This document shows, in pieces, positions 38,201 to 46,636 of a stretch of DNA of 64,000 nt (the first letter of the stretch is position 1; every line of letters begins with the position of its first letter). Made by a program: the position numbers and the translations under genes. Source of the DNA: an uncultured Barnesiella sp. (GTDB taxonomy: Bacteria; Bacteroidota; Bacteroidia; Bacteroidales; Barnesiellaceae); contig CALUFO010000003.1 in NCBI GenBank assembly GCA_944320015.1, forward strand, positions 98,114-162,113, given 5' to 3'. The notes below the pieces were generated by a model. The model was not told the origin of the DNA and made no database searches. It worked only from the letters and a program-made list of their open reading frames with translations.

Positions 38201-38829
38201 AAAGCGCGGGCACGGAACTCGGCCAATGCCTTTTGATCAATGAGCGGGGCCAAATCCTCGTTATCGAGAGCCTCGATTTTTTGGATTTCGTGCGATGTGC
38301 GGAATCCGTCAAAGAAGTTCACAAACGGAACGCGCGAGCGAATCGTCGACAAATGTGCCACACCTGCCAAATCCATCACCTCTTGTACCGAGCCTTCGGC
38401 CAGCATGGCGAATCCCGTCTGGCGCACCGACATTACATCTTGGTGGTCACCGAAGATCGAGAGCGAATGCGACGCCAACGTACGAGCCGATACATGGAAC
38501 ACGCAAGGGAGCAATTCACCGGCGATCTTGTACATATTGGGAATCATCAACAAAAGGCCTTGCGAAGCCGTGTATGTAGTCGTTAACGCACCGGCCTGCA
38601 AAGAACCGTGAACGGCTCCGGCGGCGCCCCCTTCCGATTGCATCTCCTGTACGAGAACTGTCTCGCCGAAGATATTTTTACGACCGGCAGCAGCCCATTC
38701 GTCTACATACTCGGCCATCGTCGACGACGGAGTGATAGGATAGATGGCAGCAACCTCAGAAAACATATACGAGATATGCGCTGCGGCTTGATTACCATCG
38801 CAAGTCAAAAATTTTTTCTGTTTACTCAT
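35266..38829 (-). CDS. nifJ: Pyruvate:ferredoxin (flavodoxin) oxidoreductase, fused single-chain
   Basis: 1187-residue PFOR, which oxidises pyruvate plus CoA to acetyl-CoA and CO2 and passes electrons to ferredoxin in anaerobes. Domains in order: N-terminal pyruvate-binding domain (about 1-410), gamma/central domain, a 2[4Fe-4S] ferredoxin insert with CIQCNKCAYVCPHAA and CLGCGNCVDVCPG (about 690-760), and the C-terminal TPP-binding domain (GGDGASYDIGFGGLDH near 965). A third cluster Cys set is near FSGACSGCGETPY. Length is typical. It is the main anaerobic pyruvate enzyme of such gut bacteria. Confidence 0.97.
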   Translation of the reverse strand: MSKQKKFLTCDGNQAAAHISYMFSEVAAIYPITPSSTMAEYVDEWAAAGRKNIFGETVLVQEMQSEGGAAGAVHGSLQAGALTTTYTASQGLLLMIPNMYKIAGELLPCVFHVSARTLASHSLSIFGDHQDVMSVRQTGFAMLAEGSVQEVMDLAGVAHLSTIRSRVPFVNFFDGFRTSHEIQKIEALDNEDLAPLIDQKALAEFRARALNPETPVMRGMAENPDTFFQHREASNKYYEAVPAIVEDYMQEINKITGRDYHLFNYYGAEDADRVIIAMGSVTEAAREAIDYLMAKGEKVGLVAVHLYRPFSAEHFLSAMPKTAKRVAVLDRTKEPGANGEPLYLDVKDVFYGKADAPLIVGGRYGLASKDTTPTQILSVYENLALPEPKDHFTIGIVDDVTFTSLPPKEELALGGEGIFEAKFYGLGADGTVGANKNSVKIIGDNTDKYCQAYFSYDSKKSGGFTCSHLRFGDTPIRSTYLVNTPNFVACHVQAYLHMYDVLRGIRQNGTFLLNTIWTADELIKHLPNNVKRTLAQKNISFYTINATKIAQEIGLGNRTNTILQSAFFRITGVIPVDLAIEQMKKFIVKSYGKKGEDVVNKNYAAVDRGGEYEQVVVDPAWANLPDDEAAASKVPAFVENVVKVINAQAGDDLPVSAFSGIEDGTWPAGTAKYEKRGVSTFVPVWNSENCIQCNKCAYVCPHAAIRPFVLDENELAASPFKAGETLEMKVPATMKGMHFRMQVDVLDCLGCGNCVDVCPGNKNGKALSMTDLESQLSEAPRWDYCADSVKSKQHLVDIKSNVKNSQFATPLFEFSGACSGCGETPYVKLISQLFGDREMVSNATGCSSIYSGSIPSTPYTTNEKGKGVAWANSLFEDFCEFGLGMTLAVEKMRDRLVKLMNQAIESDSCPAETKELFAAWIADKDNTERSVELEAQITPIVKANADKCEICREIASLSQYLIKKSQWIIGGDGASYDIGFGGLDHVLASGKNVNILVLDTEVYSNTGGQASKATPVGAIAKFAAAGKRVRKKDLGLIASTYGYVYCAQVAMGADQAQTLKAIREAEAYNGPSIIIAYAPCINHGLKAGMGKSQAEEAAAVACGYWHLWRYNPELEAEGKNPFTLDSKEPDWSKFQDFLKGEVRFASVMKQYPTEAAELFQAAEDNAKWRYNNYRRLAKQQWGVEQED

Positions 38830-38874
38830 TTTTCTTGTTATTAAGTATTAATATTGTTTTCTCTTTGCTCTAAA

Positions 38875-40053
38875 TCAATACACGAAGCCAAACAACCACA
38901 GCGGAATCAAATTCTCGCTGCCTATTCTCAAATCGTCGACCGCATAATAGAACCGGGGGTTGATACGGCTGCGGGGCACACTGCCCTGCACCCTGAACAA
39001 ATGCTCCCTGTTCACCAAGAATTGGGCATTCTTGCTACCCATATTCAACCGGTTGTCCTTGTGCAATGTATTGTAAAAAAAAGTCTCACGAACCGACTGC
39101 GCGTCGACTTGAACCGACCGGTTGGAATATATGATATTGGTGTTGTGCATATAGACCATCGCCGGTTTCTTGGGAAACTCCTCGCCCTCGCGGTACAGCA
39201 TATTGATGAGCCGGGCATCTTTCAGGCTTTTGATATAGTTCATCACCGTCGCCCTCGACACCTGTATCTTCTTGCTCAACTGGCTCACATTGGTGGGAGC
39301 CGGCGATTGCACCGACAACAGGTACATCAACCTACGCACCTTAGGCAGGTAGGACAATTCTATTTGCTTGATCAGCAGGATGTCCACCTCCATAATCATA
39401 TTGATATTCTTCACCAGATTCTCCGAAAAATTGGATTTATCGAGGAAGAACGGGTAATACCCATGATGCAAATACCCCGGGAAATAGTCCAGCGGATTGA
39501 CTTGCATACATATCTCTTGCGCTATGGCCCTATGATTGGCGATAATATCGTCCAACGAATAAGAAGGGAAGTGGGTCGACGCCATTAAATTGAGATACTC
39601 CCTGAAAGAGAATCCCCTCAAATTATACGAATCGACCAAACCGGCCAGCACGGGATTCTCGTCTTTCAGCCGCATGACCGACGAGCCGGAAAAGATAATC
39701 TTCAACTCGGGGAAATTGTCATAACAATACTTCAACTCCTCCGACCAGCCCGGGTATTTGAACACTTGGTCGATGAGCAAAACACGGCCGCCCTGTTCGT
39801 AAAAACGCTCGGCAAACTCCCGCAAGGTATGCTCGGTAAAGTATAGGTTGTTGAGATTGATGTATAAACACGACCTGTCTAAGCCGTAATTTTCTTTGGC
39901 ATATTGCAGTAAAAACGTGGTCTTTCCTACCCCTCGACTACCTTTTATACCTACCAAACGGCTGTTTTTGTCGATTTGGTGCATCAAGTCGCGTTTGACG
40001 GGCGACTCTACATGCTCGACGAGATACTTGTGCGTTCTGTAAAACGATTCCAC
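38875..40053 (-). CDS. AAA-type ATPase with DUF4143
   Basis: About 392-residue ATP-binding protein of the Bacteroidales DUF4143 group. Walker A GSRGVGKTT (about 38-46) and Walker B VLLIDQV are clear, followed by the ATPase sensor region and a C-terminal DUF4143 domain. The start GTG at 40053 is chosen because AGGAGAG lies 6 bases before it and a TATCTTTG box lies about 22 bases upstream; the longer frame from ATG 40119 would start above this promoter. Genes of this group are numerous, mobile-looking and of unknown function, sometimes linked to toxin-antitoxin or transposon-like spread. It is between PFOR and ompA. Confidence 0.85.
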   Translation of the reverse strand: MESFYRTHKYLVEHVESPVKRDLMHQIDKNSRLVGIKGSRGVGKTTFLLQYAKENYGLDRSCLYINLNNLYFTEHTLREFAERFYEQGGRVLLIDQVFKYPGWSEELKYCYDNFPELKIIFSGSSVMRLKDENPVLAGLVDSYNLRGFSFREYLNLMASTHFPSYSLDDIIANHRAIAQEICMQVNPLDYFPGYLHHGYYPFFLDKSNFSENLVKNINMIMEVDILLIKQIELSYLPKVRRLMYLLSVQSPAPTNVSQLSKKIQVSRATVMNYIKSLKDARLINMLYREGEEFPKKPAMVYMHNTNIIYSNRSVQVDAQSVRETFFYNTLHKDNRLNMGSKNAQFLVNREHLFRVQGSVPRSRINPRFYYAVDDLRIGSENLIPLWLFGFVY

Positions 40054-40074
40054 GGCTTCTCTCCTAACAGGCTG

Positions 40075-40082
40075 CAAAGATA
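40075..40082 (-). promoter_or_regulatory. -7 box of the DUF4143 ATPase gene
   Basis: TATCTTTG on the minus strand. It lies inside the longest reading frame of the ATPase, which supports the GTG start at 40053. Confidence 0.5.
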
Positions 40083-40333
40083 ATAAAAATGATGCTATTT
40101 TGGCAAGCCGACTTTGCAATTTATTATAAAATAGAATTTTTGCCCTCCGTTTTTAACATTATTTCAAAATTAATCGACCACCCCAAAACGACCGCTCAAC
40201 CATTCACTTTTCGGCCTCCTGCAAGGCCATATCGCCCCTTTCCTCTACACCCTTTTCCATCGCCCCTCAATCACAGTCCCGCAAGAAATGGGTCCCCATC
40301 GGCCAAGGCCGACCGGCGCCGGCGACCCGATAA

Positions 40334-40369
40334 AAAGAGCGGCCGCCCCGTGAGGGACAACCGCTCTTT
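40334..40369 (-). terminator. Terminator of the OmpA-family gene
   Basis: AAAGAGCGG...CCGCTCTTT with TTTTTAT after it on the minus strand, 28 bases past the gene stop. The rest of 40083-40333 holds a GC-rich GGCCGACCGGCGCCGGCG run and no gene. Confidence 0.75.
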
Positions 40370-40397
40370 CCAAAAATAAATAGTATGCAAAAAACTA

Positions 40398-41573
40398 TTA
40401 TTCGGCAGGAGAAATCGTGGCGGCGCGATCAAGGATATAAGAACCGAAACGATCGAGCTTAGCGTCGCTGGTCTTTTGCTCCAATTGATCGGGCGATACG
40501 CCATAGGATACCAACGCGTCGTAAACCCGTTCGGCACGAGCCTTGCGCAATTTGGCATTGAACGAAGCCGGGCCGGTTTCGTTATCGGCATAACCGGTAA
40601 TCACATATTTTTGATCTTTGTTGGCTTTGATGGCTTTGGCCACGGCTTTCAGCACAACCCGGTCTTTCCCTTGCAATTCCGAGCTGTTGATATTGTAATA
40701 TACCGTAACGACGGGAGCAGGTTCTTCTACAACCTTCTCGACAGGACGGTTTTTGCAAGCGGCCAATTGTTGTTCGAGGTCGGCGATTTTACGATTTGCC
40801 TCACGCAATTGGGCAACCAACGCATCGCCCTCGGCATCGCTATACTTGCCCACGACAGGAGCCACAACCGGGATTTCGGGAGCTCTCCAACCACGGTCTT
40901 TGAATTTATAGGTTACACCTACCAGAGCCGACAATGCTTTACCGTGATTTCCTTCACCGGCGACAGTCGTCTCCATAACGTCCATACGGATATCCAAGTT
41001 GATAGCCCAAGCGTCGTTCAGACGGAAACGGTTCAGCAAACCGCCACGCATTCCTATGTTAAGATGGTTGGCTATATCGCCATCGCCCGACACGGCTACC
41101 GGAATACCCATACCTACATACAGGATAGGCGAATACACACGTTCGCGATACCCGCAGAACAGGCTGGCCAAATCGCCCATGACATCGAGCGCGGGGAACA
41201 CCAGCGAGTAGGATTGCTTGTAATAGGTATCGTCGAGCATTTCGCCACCGATACCGTTACCCCACTTGGCGGCTCCTTTCATGCCATAGTAGTCGACGCC
41301 TAAGCGCAAACCGATAATGGGAGAGAACCATTTCTCCACATTCAGTCCGAACACAGGAGCGATTCTCTTGCCAAACGCGGCTTGGCTGTCAAATCTCCCC
41401 AAACTAAAATCCACACCACCTTCAAGTGAAATCATCCAATTGTCTTTGAAGTCGTTCAAGACAATTTCTTTGGAAGGTTCCGACTTTGCTTCTTCTTGTG
41501 AAGCAGCTGCAACTACCGACGGCATTCCCACAAAGGCAACCGCAAGTGAAATTGCAAATACAGTCTTCTTCAT
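40398..41573 (-). CDS. OmpA family outer membrane protein
   Basis: 391-residue outer membrane protein. It has a signal peptide (residues 1-24), a beta-barrel part of about 200 residues, a coiled-coil-like linker (ALVAQLREANRKIADLEQQLAACKN near 245-270) and a C-terminal OmpA/MotB peptidoglycan-binding domain (about 285-385), with the motif GYADNETGPASFNAKLRKARAERVYDAL. The Asp and Arg that bind diaminopimelate are visible in that segment. It links the outer membrane to the cell wall and is usually abundant. It is convergent with nothing and probably forms its own unit. Confidence 0.93.
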   Translation of the reverse strand: MKKTVFAISLAVAFVGMPSVVAAASQEEAKSEPSKEIVLNDFKDNWMISLEGGVDFSLGRFDSQAAFGKRIAPVFGLNVEKWFSPIIGLRLGVDYYGMKGAAKWGNGIGGEMLDDTYYKQSYSLVFPALDVMGDLASLFCGYRERVYSPILYVGMGIPVAVSGDGDIANHLNIGMRGGLLNRFRLNDAWAINLDIRMDVMETTVAGEGNHGKALSALVGVTYKFKDRGWRAPEIPVVAPVVGKYSDAEGDALVAQLREANRKIADLEQQLAACKNRPVEKVVEEPAPVVTVYYNINSSELQGKDRVVLKAVAKAIKANKDQKYVITGYADNETGPASFNAKLRKARAERVYDALVSYGVSPDQLEQKTSDAKLDRFGSYILDRAATISPAE

Positions 41574-41714
41574 ACTCTTTGTTTTTTTATTCTTTTATAT
41601 ACAAAGCCTATTAAAATGCGACAAAATCGCAATTGCTTTATAGACCCAATCAAATTATTGGGTAACGGTATATGTTTTTTCTCTTTTGACAAACAATTTT
41701 TATTTAAATTTACA

Positions 41715-41752
41715 ACAGAGCCGTCTATTTTTTTTAAGATAAACGGCTCTGT
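41715..41752 (-). terminator. Terminator of the transketolase gene
   Basis: ACAGAGCCGT, 18-base loop, ACGGCTCTGT, with T-rich sequence on both flanks. It lies 27 bases beyond the tkt stop and may also work the other way. Confidence 0.65.
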
Positions 41753-41778
41753 CTATTTTTTTGCAATTATTTCTATAT

Positions 41779-43812
41779 TTATCGTCCTATAAATGCCAGA
41801 ATTTCCCGGGCGATGTTGTCGGGCGTAAATCCCAATTTTTCATCGAGCACCTTATAAGGCGCCGAATATCCGAAGCGATCCAGTCCATAGACTTTCCCCT
41901 TATTCCCAACCAGTTGCAACAAGGTCGAAGGCAAACCGGCCGTCAACCCGAATACCGGCTTATCGGCGGGGATTACAGCGTCGCGATACGATTGCGGCTG
42001 GTTCAGGAAAAGCCCGATAGACGGCGCCGAAACAATTTGCACCCGCACGCCCTTGTCGTGCAGCAGGTCGGTCGCCCCCACCAAAGTGGAAACCTCCGAG
42101 CCGTTGGCTACCAGCACCACATCGGGGTCTTCGTCTTTCAACAGCACATAGGCGCCTTTCTCGGCCTGCAACGCGTCTTGATAGCGGCAGCCCGAGAACG
42201 ACGGCAAATCGGGAACATCTTGACGGGAAAGAATCAAAGCCGTAGGCGTGTCTTTATTCTCCATAGCCAACTTCCAAGAAACAAGGGTCTCTGCGCTGTC
42301 GGCGGGTCTCAACACCAATACACTGTTCTTCCCGCTGTGATTTTTCAATTGCTCCATCAAGCGTATCTGAGCCTCCTGCTCCACAGGTTCGTGGGTAGGG
42401 CCGTCCTCTCCCACCCTGAAAGCGTCGTGCGTCCATACATATTTTACCGGCAACTCCATCAATGCGGCCATTCGCACCGCCGGTTTCATATAATCCGAGA
42501 AGACAAAGAACGTCCCACACGCGGCCTGCATACCGCCATGCAACAAGAGTCCGTTCATAATCGAGGCCATCGTCAACTCGGCGACACCCGCATGCAAAAA
42601 CGCCCCATGGAAATCGCCTTTGGCAAAAGCCCCTGTCTTTTTCAAGAAAGCCTCCGTCTTATCCGAATTTGCCAAATCGGCCGACGACACAACCATATTC
42701 TTCACATGCTCGGCCAAATAAGACAGGACATTGGCCGAAGCTGTCCGGGTAGCGACATTGGGTTTATACTCGATCGTCGAGAAATCGAGTTCGGGCAATT
42801 TGCCGGCATAGAAATCATGCAACTCGGCGGCCAATTCGGGATTCTCTTTCTCCCATGCGGCCTGTTCGGCCTTACGAGCGGCCGCAATCTGTTTCAGTTC
42901 CTCGGCTCTGCGGGCATAGAGAGCGGCTGTCTCGGGGAATATCACAAACGGATTCTCCACATCACCGCCCAGATTTTCCACGGTCTTCTCATACGAAGCC
43001 CCCGATTTGCTCAAAGGCTGCCCGTGTGTGGAATATTTTCCTTCGAATTTCTCGCCAGTGGCGGTCACACAGCCCCGTCCCATGATGGTTTTCCCGATAA
43101 TCAATGTGGGACGTTCGGTCTCCCGGTTGGCCAATGCCAACGCATCGCGAATAGCCATCGGGTCGCTACCGTCTATCTCTATCACATTCCAATTCCACGC
43201 CCTGTATTTGGCCGCGGTATCCTCGTCGCTCACCGCATCGGTATCGGTCGAGAGCTGCACATCGTTGCTATCGTAAAACATGATTAAATTGTGCAAGCCC
43301 AAGAATCCGGCCACACGACCGGCGCCTTGCGATATTTCCTCTTGAACACCACCGTCCGAAATGTAGGCATAGATCTTATGGCTGCTCCACTCCCCGAATC
43401 GGGCGGCCATAAAGCGCTCGGCTATCGCCGCCCCCACGGCCATTACATGGCCTTGACCCAACGGGCCCGAGGTATTCTCTACCCCGTGCTTCACGTCGAC
43501 CTCGGGGTGACCGGGAGTCACGCTTCCCCATTGGCGAAACGATTTCAAATCGTCCATCGTATAAAACCCCGACATGGCCAACACGCTATAAAGCATCGGC
43601 GACATGTGGCCGGGATCCAAAAAGAAACGGTCTCGATTGATCCATTTCGGATCGGCCGGGTCATACACTAAAAACTCGGAGTACAACACATTGATAAAAT
43701 CGGCTCCACCCATAGCTCCTCCGGGGTGTCCCGACTTGGCTTTTTCAACCATCGCCGCCGTCAATACCCTGATGTTGTCGGCCGCTCTGTTCAACAAGTT
43801 CGTATCGTTCAT
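41779..43812 (-). CDS. tkt: Transketolase
   Basis: 677-residue thiamine-diphosphate enzyme of the non-oxidative pentose phosphate pathway. Marks: KSGHPGGAMGGAD (near 30), the TPP motif GDGG-like YISDGGVQEEISQGAGRVAGF near 150, and the pyrimidine-domain RDAFRVGEDGPTHEPVEQEAQIRLM near 470. The start ATG at 43812 is chosen over the TTG at 43839, which is upstream of any family homology. A TATTTTTG box lies at 43826-43833 on the minus strand, just before it. It is 138 bases downstream of the sugar MFS gene, whose own terminator lies between. Confidence 0.96.
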   Translation of the reverse strand: MNDTNLLNRAADNIRVLTAAMVEKAKSGHPGGAMGGADFINVLYSEFLVYDPADPKWINRDRFFLDPGHMSPMLYSVLAMSGFYTMDDLKSFRQWGSVTPGHPEVDVKHGVENTSGPLGQGHVMAVGAAIAERFMAARFGEWSSHKIYAYISDGGVQEEISQGAGRVAGFLGLHNLIMFYDSNDVQLSTDTDAVSDEDTAAKYRAWNWNVIEIDGSDPMAIRDALALANRETERPTLIIGKTIMGRGCVTATGEKFEGKYSTHGQPLSKSGASYEKTVENLGGDVENPFVIFPETAALYARRAEELKQIAAARKAEQAAWEKENPELAAELHDFYAGKLPELDFSTIEYKPNVATRTASANVLSYLAEHVKNMVVSSADLANSDKTEAFLKKTGAFAKGDFHGAFLHAGVAELTMASIMNGLLLHGGMQAACGTFFVFSDYMKPAVRMAALMELPVKYVWTHDAFRVGEDGPTHEPVEQEAQIRLMEQLKNHSGKNSVLVLRPADSAETLVSWKLAMENKDTPTALILSRQDVPDLPSFSGCRYQDALQAEKGAYVLLKDEDPDVVLVANGSEVSTLVGATDLLHDKGVRVQIVSAPSIGLFLNQPQSYRDAVIPADKPVFGLTAGLPSTLLQLVGNKGKVYGLDRFGYSAPYKVLDEKLGFTPDNIAREILAFIGR

Positions 43813-43825
43813 GGGATTTTTTTTA

Positions 43826-43833
43826 CAAAAATA
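43826..43833 (-). promoter_or_regulatory. -7 box of the transketolase gene
   Basis: TATTTTTG on the minus strand, 14 bases before the ATG at 43812; a CAAA (TTTG in the gene's direction) lies 18 bases further up. Confidence 0.5.
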
Positions 43834-43877
43834 ATACAATTCATGTGTTTACAAACACAAATACGGTAAAAGTTCTC

Positions 43878-43916
43878 AAAAAAAAGGAGAGAGCGGGACG
43901 TATTCCCGCGCTCTCC
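43878..43916 (-). terminator. Terminator of the sugar MFS gene
   Basis: GGAGAGAGCGGG...CCCGCGCTCTCC, followed by eight T on the minus strand. A strong rho-independent terminator, 34 bases past the stop. Confidence 0.85.
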
Positions 43917-43949
43917 CCATTTATTCCTTTTTATAACAATTACGCCAAA

Positions 43950-45239
43950 CTATTTAACCGCTTTGGTGGCATTTACATTCCTGCTTCCTACCAAAGCGTA
44001 GAAGAGGATATACGCAGCGCAGAAGAGTACTACCCAATAGCTGGTCATGTAGTCGGTAAGATCGGCTACCGATGCTTGGATAGCAAGCATTACGGCACAG
44101 CCAAACACCATTGTCATAAAGATACCCGAAGCGACAGCCGTATATTTGCCCAAGCCTTCCACGGCCAGATTGAAGATACCTCCCCACATCACAGACGTGC
44201 AAAGGCCTACCAACAAGAAAGCAAAGATTCCGATAGGCACTTTGGCCCAGACGATAGACAACGTTGCCCAATCGATACCGGGAACATTCACTCTTATATC
44301 GGTAGGAGCGAACATACCGAAAGCTACGAGAACCAAAGTTGCCGTCGAGACCGTGGCAATCATGGTGCGGCTCGACACTTTATTGCCGATACTTGCACCC
44401 ACAAAACGCCCTATCAACATCATAAACCAGTACACAGCCACGATAAGGCCGGCAGTAGCGGCGCTAATATTCAATTCGGGCGTATTCACAAGATACATAT
44501 TGATATAAGTAGGAGTACCCACTTCGACACCCATATACAAGAAGATTGCCAAAATACCCAATACGAAGTGACGATATTTCATCGCGCCTTTGATAAGGTT
44601 TACATCGACGGGAGCTTGCTCGGGCTCTTCTATTTTGGTAAACAAAACCGTGAAAAAACCCACTACAAAGATACCCAACGCAATCATCAACGCAGGAGTC
44701 GCATCGGAGATCTTCGTTTCGGGAGTGATTTCACCGATAAGGGCACCCATGATGATATATACGGCAACAGCTGCGGCCGAGTTGAACACGCCTCCGGTTT
44801 GAATCAACTGGTTACCTGCGTTACCACCGCCACCGAGGATATTCAACATGGGATTTACCACGCAGTTCAGGATACACATGCAGAACCCCGAAATGAACGT
44901 ACCTATCAAATAAACGGTAAATACGAGCCCCAAGCTATTTTCGACATTCAATTGGCCGCTAAACCATTGAACGAGAATACCCGTGATACCGAATGCCAAA
45001 CCGATAAGAGCCGTCTTCTTGTATCCATATTTGGCGATAAGCATACCCGCAGGAATACCCATAACCAAGTAAGCCACAAAGTTTCCGTAGTTACCGATTT
45101 GAGCTAATACTTCCGAAATTTCTCCTTGTGCTTTAATGATATTTGCCATTGGCGAACAGAGGTTCGTCACAAATGCGATCATGGCAAAAAGCGCAATCAT
45201 AACGAGAATCGCACCCCATTGTCTTTTTTGTTGTGTCAT
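43950..45239 (-). CDS. MFS sugar permease (FucP/GlcP type)
   Basis: 429-residue major facilitator protein with about twelve transmembrane helices. The opening (LVMIALFAMIAFVTNLCSPMANIIKAQ) and the loop GNYGNFVAYLVMGIPAGMLIAKYGYKK match the fucose/glucose:proton symporter group of Bacteroidales. Near 140, LNCVVNPMLNILGGGGNAGNQ is the second conserved loop in this family. It probably takes up a hexose or pentose; the exact sugar is not determined. It is upstream of transketolase but separately terminated. A TACTTTTG box on the minus strand lies about 102 bases upstream. Confidence 0.9.
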   Translation of the reverse strand: MTQQKRQWGAILVMIALFAMIAFVTNLCSPMANIIKAQGEISEVLAQIGNYGNFVAYLVMGIPAGMLIAKYGYKKTALIGLAFGITGILVQWFSGQLNVENSLGLVFTVYLIGTFISGFCMCILNCVVNPMLNILGGGGNAGNQLIQTGGVFNSAAAVAVYIIMGALIGEITPETKISDATPALMIALGIFVVGFFTVLFTKIEEPEQAPVDVNLIKGAMKYRHFVLGILAIFLYMGVEVGTPTYINMYLVNTPELNISAATAGLIVAVYWFMMLIGRFVGASIGNKVSSRTMIATVSTATLVLVAFGMFAPTDIRVNVPGIDWATLSIVWAKVPIGIFAFLLVGLCTSVMWGGIFNLAVEGLGKYTAVASGIFMTMVFGCAVMLAIQASVADLTDYMTSYWVVLFCAAYILFYALVGSRNVNATKAVK

Positions 45240-45457
45240 CTTTGTATAAAAATTTTTAATTAATGAAATTATGTGTGTTTTTATTTATTGTCTATCTGCA
45301 CTTTGCCTTCTACCCCTTCAAAAAAGAAGGAAATCAAAGACAAAAGTAATGTTTATTATTTATCGGCGGCCATGTGGAAAGTATGTTTTTGAGCATAAAA
45401 CCGAACATAACGTTTCACGACGTTTCGATATTGTCTCGCTCCTGTCGGTTCGCCCGG

Positions 45458-46129
45458 TCAATAGACCCGCTCCCCGAATATCGAAGTCCCTATGCGCACC
45501 AACGTACTGCCGTGACGCAGCGCCAACCGGTAGTCGTGCGACATGCCCATAGAAAGCTCGGCAAACACCGACTCATCGACCGCTCCCGACTTCTTCACCT
45601 CATCAAACAGTTGTTTCAACTCACCAAACTCCCGGTCTATACGAGCCTCATCGTCGGTCAAAGTAGCCATACCCATCAGCCCGCACACCCGCACATTCCG
45701 GTATTTCGCCAACGGATTGCCCGACAGCCAAGCCCGGCAGGATTCGGGTGTGAACCCATATTTACTCTCCTCCTGCGCCACATGTATTTCAAGCAGGCAA
45801 TCGACCGTGCGGCCGCATTTGGCCGCCTCTTTATCGATGACCGACAGGAGTTTCTCGCTATCCACACTGTGAATGAGCGAGACGAAAGGCACGATATACT
45901 TTACCTTGTTGGTTTGCAGGTGACCGATAAAATGCCACGCTATATCTTTGGGCAAAACCTCGTATTTAGCCACAAGTTCCTGAACCCGGCTCTCCCCGAA
46001 GATACGTTGCCCCGCCCCATAAGCCTCCATCAAGGCCTCAGCGGGATGGAATTTCGAGACCGCCACCAAACGGGTCCCGGCAGGGAGCTCCCGGTTGAAT
46101 CGATCAATATGTCGGGCTATTTCGTTCAT
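45458..46129 (-). CDS. PLP homeostasis protein YggS/PROSC family
   Basis: 223-residue pyridoxal-phosphate-binding protein with an alanine-racemase-like barrel. The PLP lysine is in RLVAVSKFHP (near 26), and the conserved GESRVQELVAKYE, WHFIGHLQTNKVKYI, LMGMAT and SMGMSHDYRLALRHGSTLVRIGTSIFG stretches are all visible. Length is normal. It overlaps the DUF4494 gene by 4 bases (ATGA), showing translational coupling. Role: keeps free PLP in balance. Confidence 0.95.
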   Translation of the reverse strand: MNEIARHIDRFNRELPAGTRLVAVSKFHPAEALMEAYGAGQRIFGESRVQELVAKYEVLPKDIAWHFIGHLQTNKVKYIVPFVSLIHSVDSEKLLSVIDKEAAKCGRTVDCLLEIHVAQEESKYGFTPESCRAWLSGNPLAKYRNVRVCGLMGMATLTDDEARIDREFGELKQLFDEVKKSGAVDESVFAELSMGMSHDYRLALRHGSTLVRIGTSIFGERVY

Positions 46130-46590
46130 GCTTGCAGACGGTCTTCTTCGGTCGATTTAGCTTCGGGATTAAACGGATAGACATCCATCAACGGGGTCTC
46201 GGTAATCGAAACAATCACCCAGTCGGCCATCGTACCTTTCATTCCGGCCACAAGATTTTTCAAAGCGGTCTCAAAATCGGAGGCTTGAACCAACATATAC
46301 GAAGCCGTGCGCTTCTCCATGCCGCTTTTCTCGTCGAGCGTAATAAAATTGAGTTTGCATTTGTACCAACGGTCGCCCGTCTCGTCAAAAAAGAGCTCGC
46401 TGAAATTGGCTCGCTTCACGGCCGACACCGAAAACTCGCCCGAGATAAAGGGCGACACCTCTTCGATAATGCGAGCCTCGGCCTCGGTAAAGGACAAAGC
46501 GTCGACCAAATAGGGTTCTGTCACTTTTTTCTGCATGCCGTTTTCCAGCATCTTATCATATTTGACTTTGCATTCAAACCAGTTTGCCAT
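46126..46590 (-). CDS. DUF4494 domain-containing protein
   Basis: 154-residue cytoplasmic protein of a family found mainly in Bacteroidetes (ANWFECKVKYDKMLENG..., EPYLVDALSFTEAEARI, FISGEFSVSAVKRAN). Function unknown. The ATG at 46590 is preferred over the frame opening at 46626, because MANWFECKV is the family start. It is translationally coupled to YggS by a 4-base overlap. A short hairpin with a T-run lies just 14 bases before the start, so expression may be attenuated. Confidence 0.9.
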   Translation of the reverse strand: MANWFECKVKYDKMLENGMQKKVTEPYLVDALSFTEAEARIIEEVSPFISGEFSVSAVKRANFSELFFDETGDRWYKCKLNFITLDEKSGMEKRTASYMLVQASDFETALKNLVAGMKGTMADWVIVSITETPLMDVYPFNPEAKSTEEDRLQA

Positions 46591-46603
46591 ATATCTTTTC
46601 TTT

Positions 46604-46630
46604 AAAAAAAGAAGGTGCGTTTGCACCCTC
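46604..46630 (-). terminator. Hairpin with T-run directly before the DUF4494 gene
   Basis: AGGTGC-GTTT-GCACC stem, followed on the minus strand by TTCTTTTTTT. It lies 7 bases after the nucleoside deaminase stop and 14 before the DUF4494 start, so it is either the deaminase terminator or an attenuator. Confidence 0.65.
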
Positions 46631-46636
46631 GGTTAT

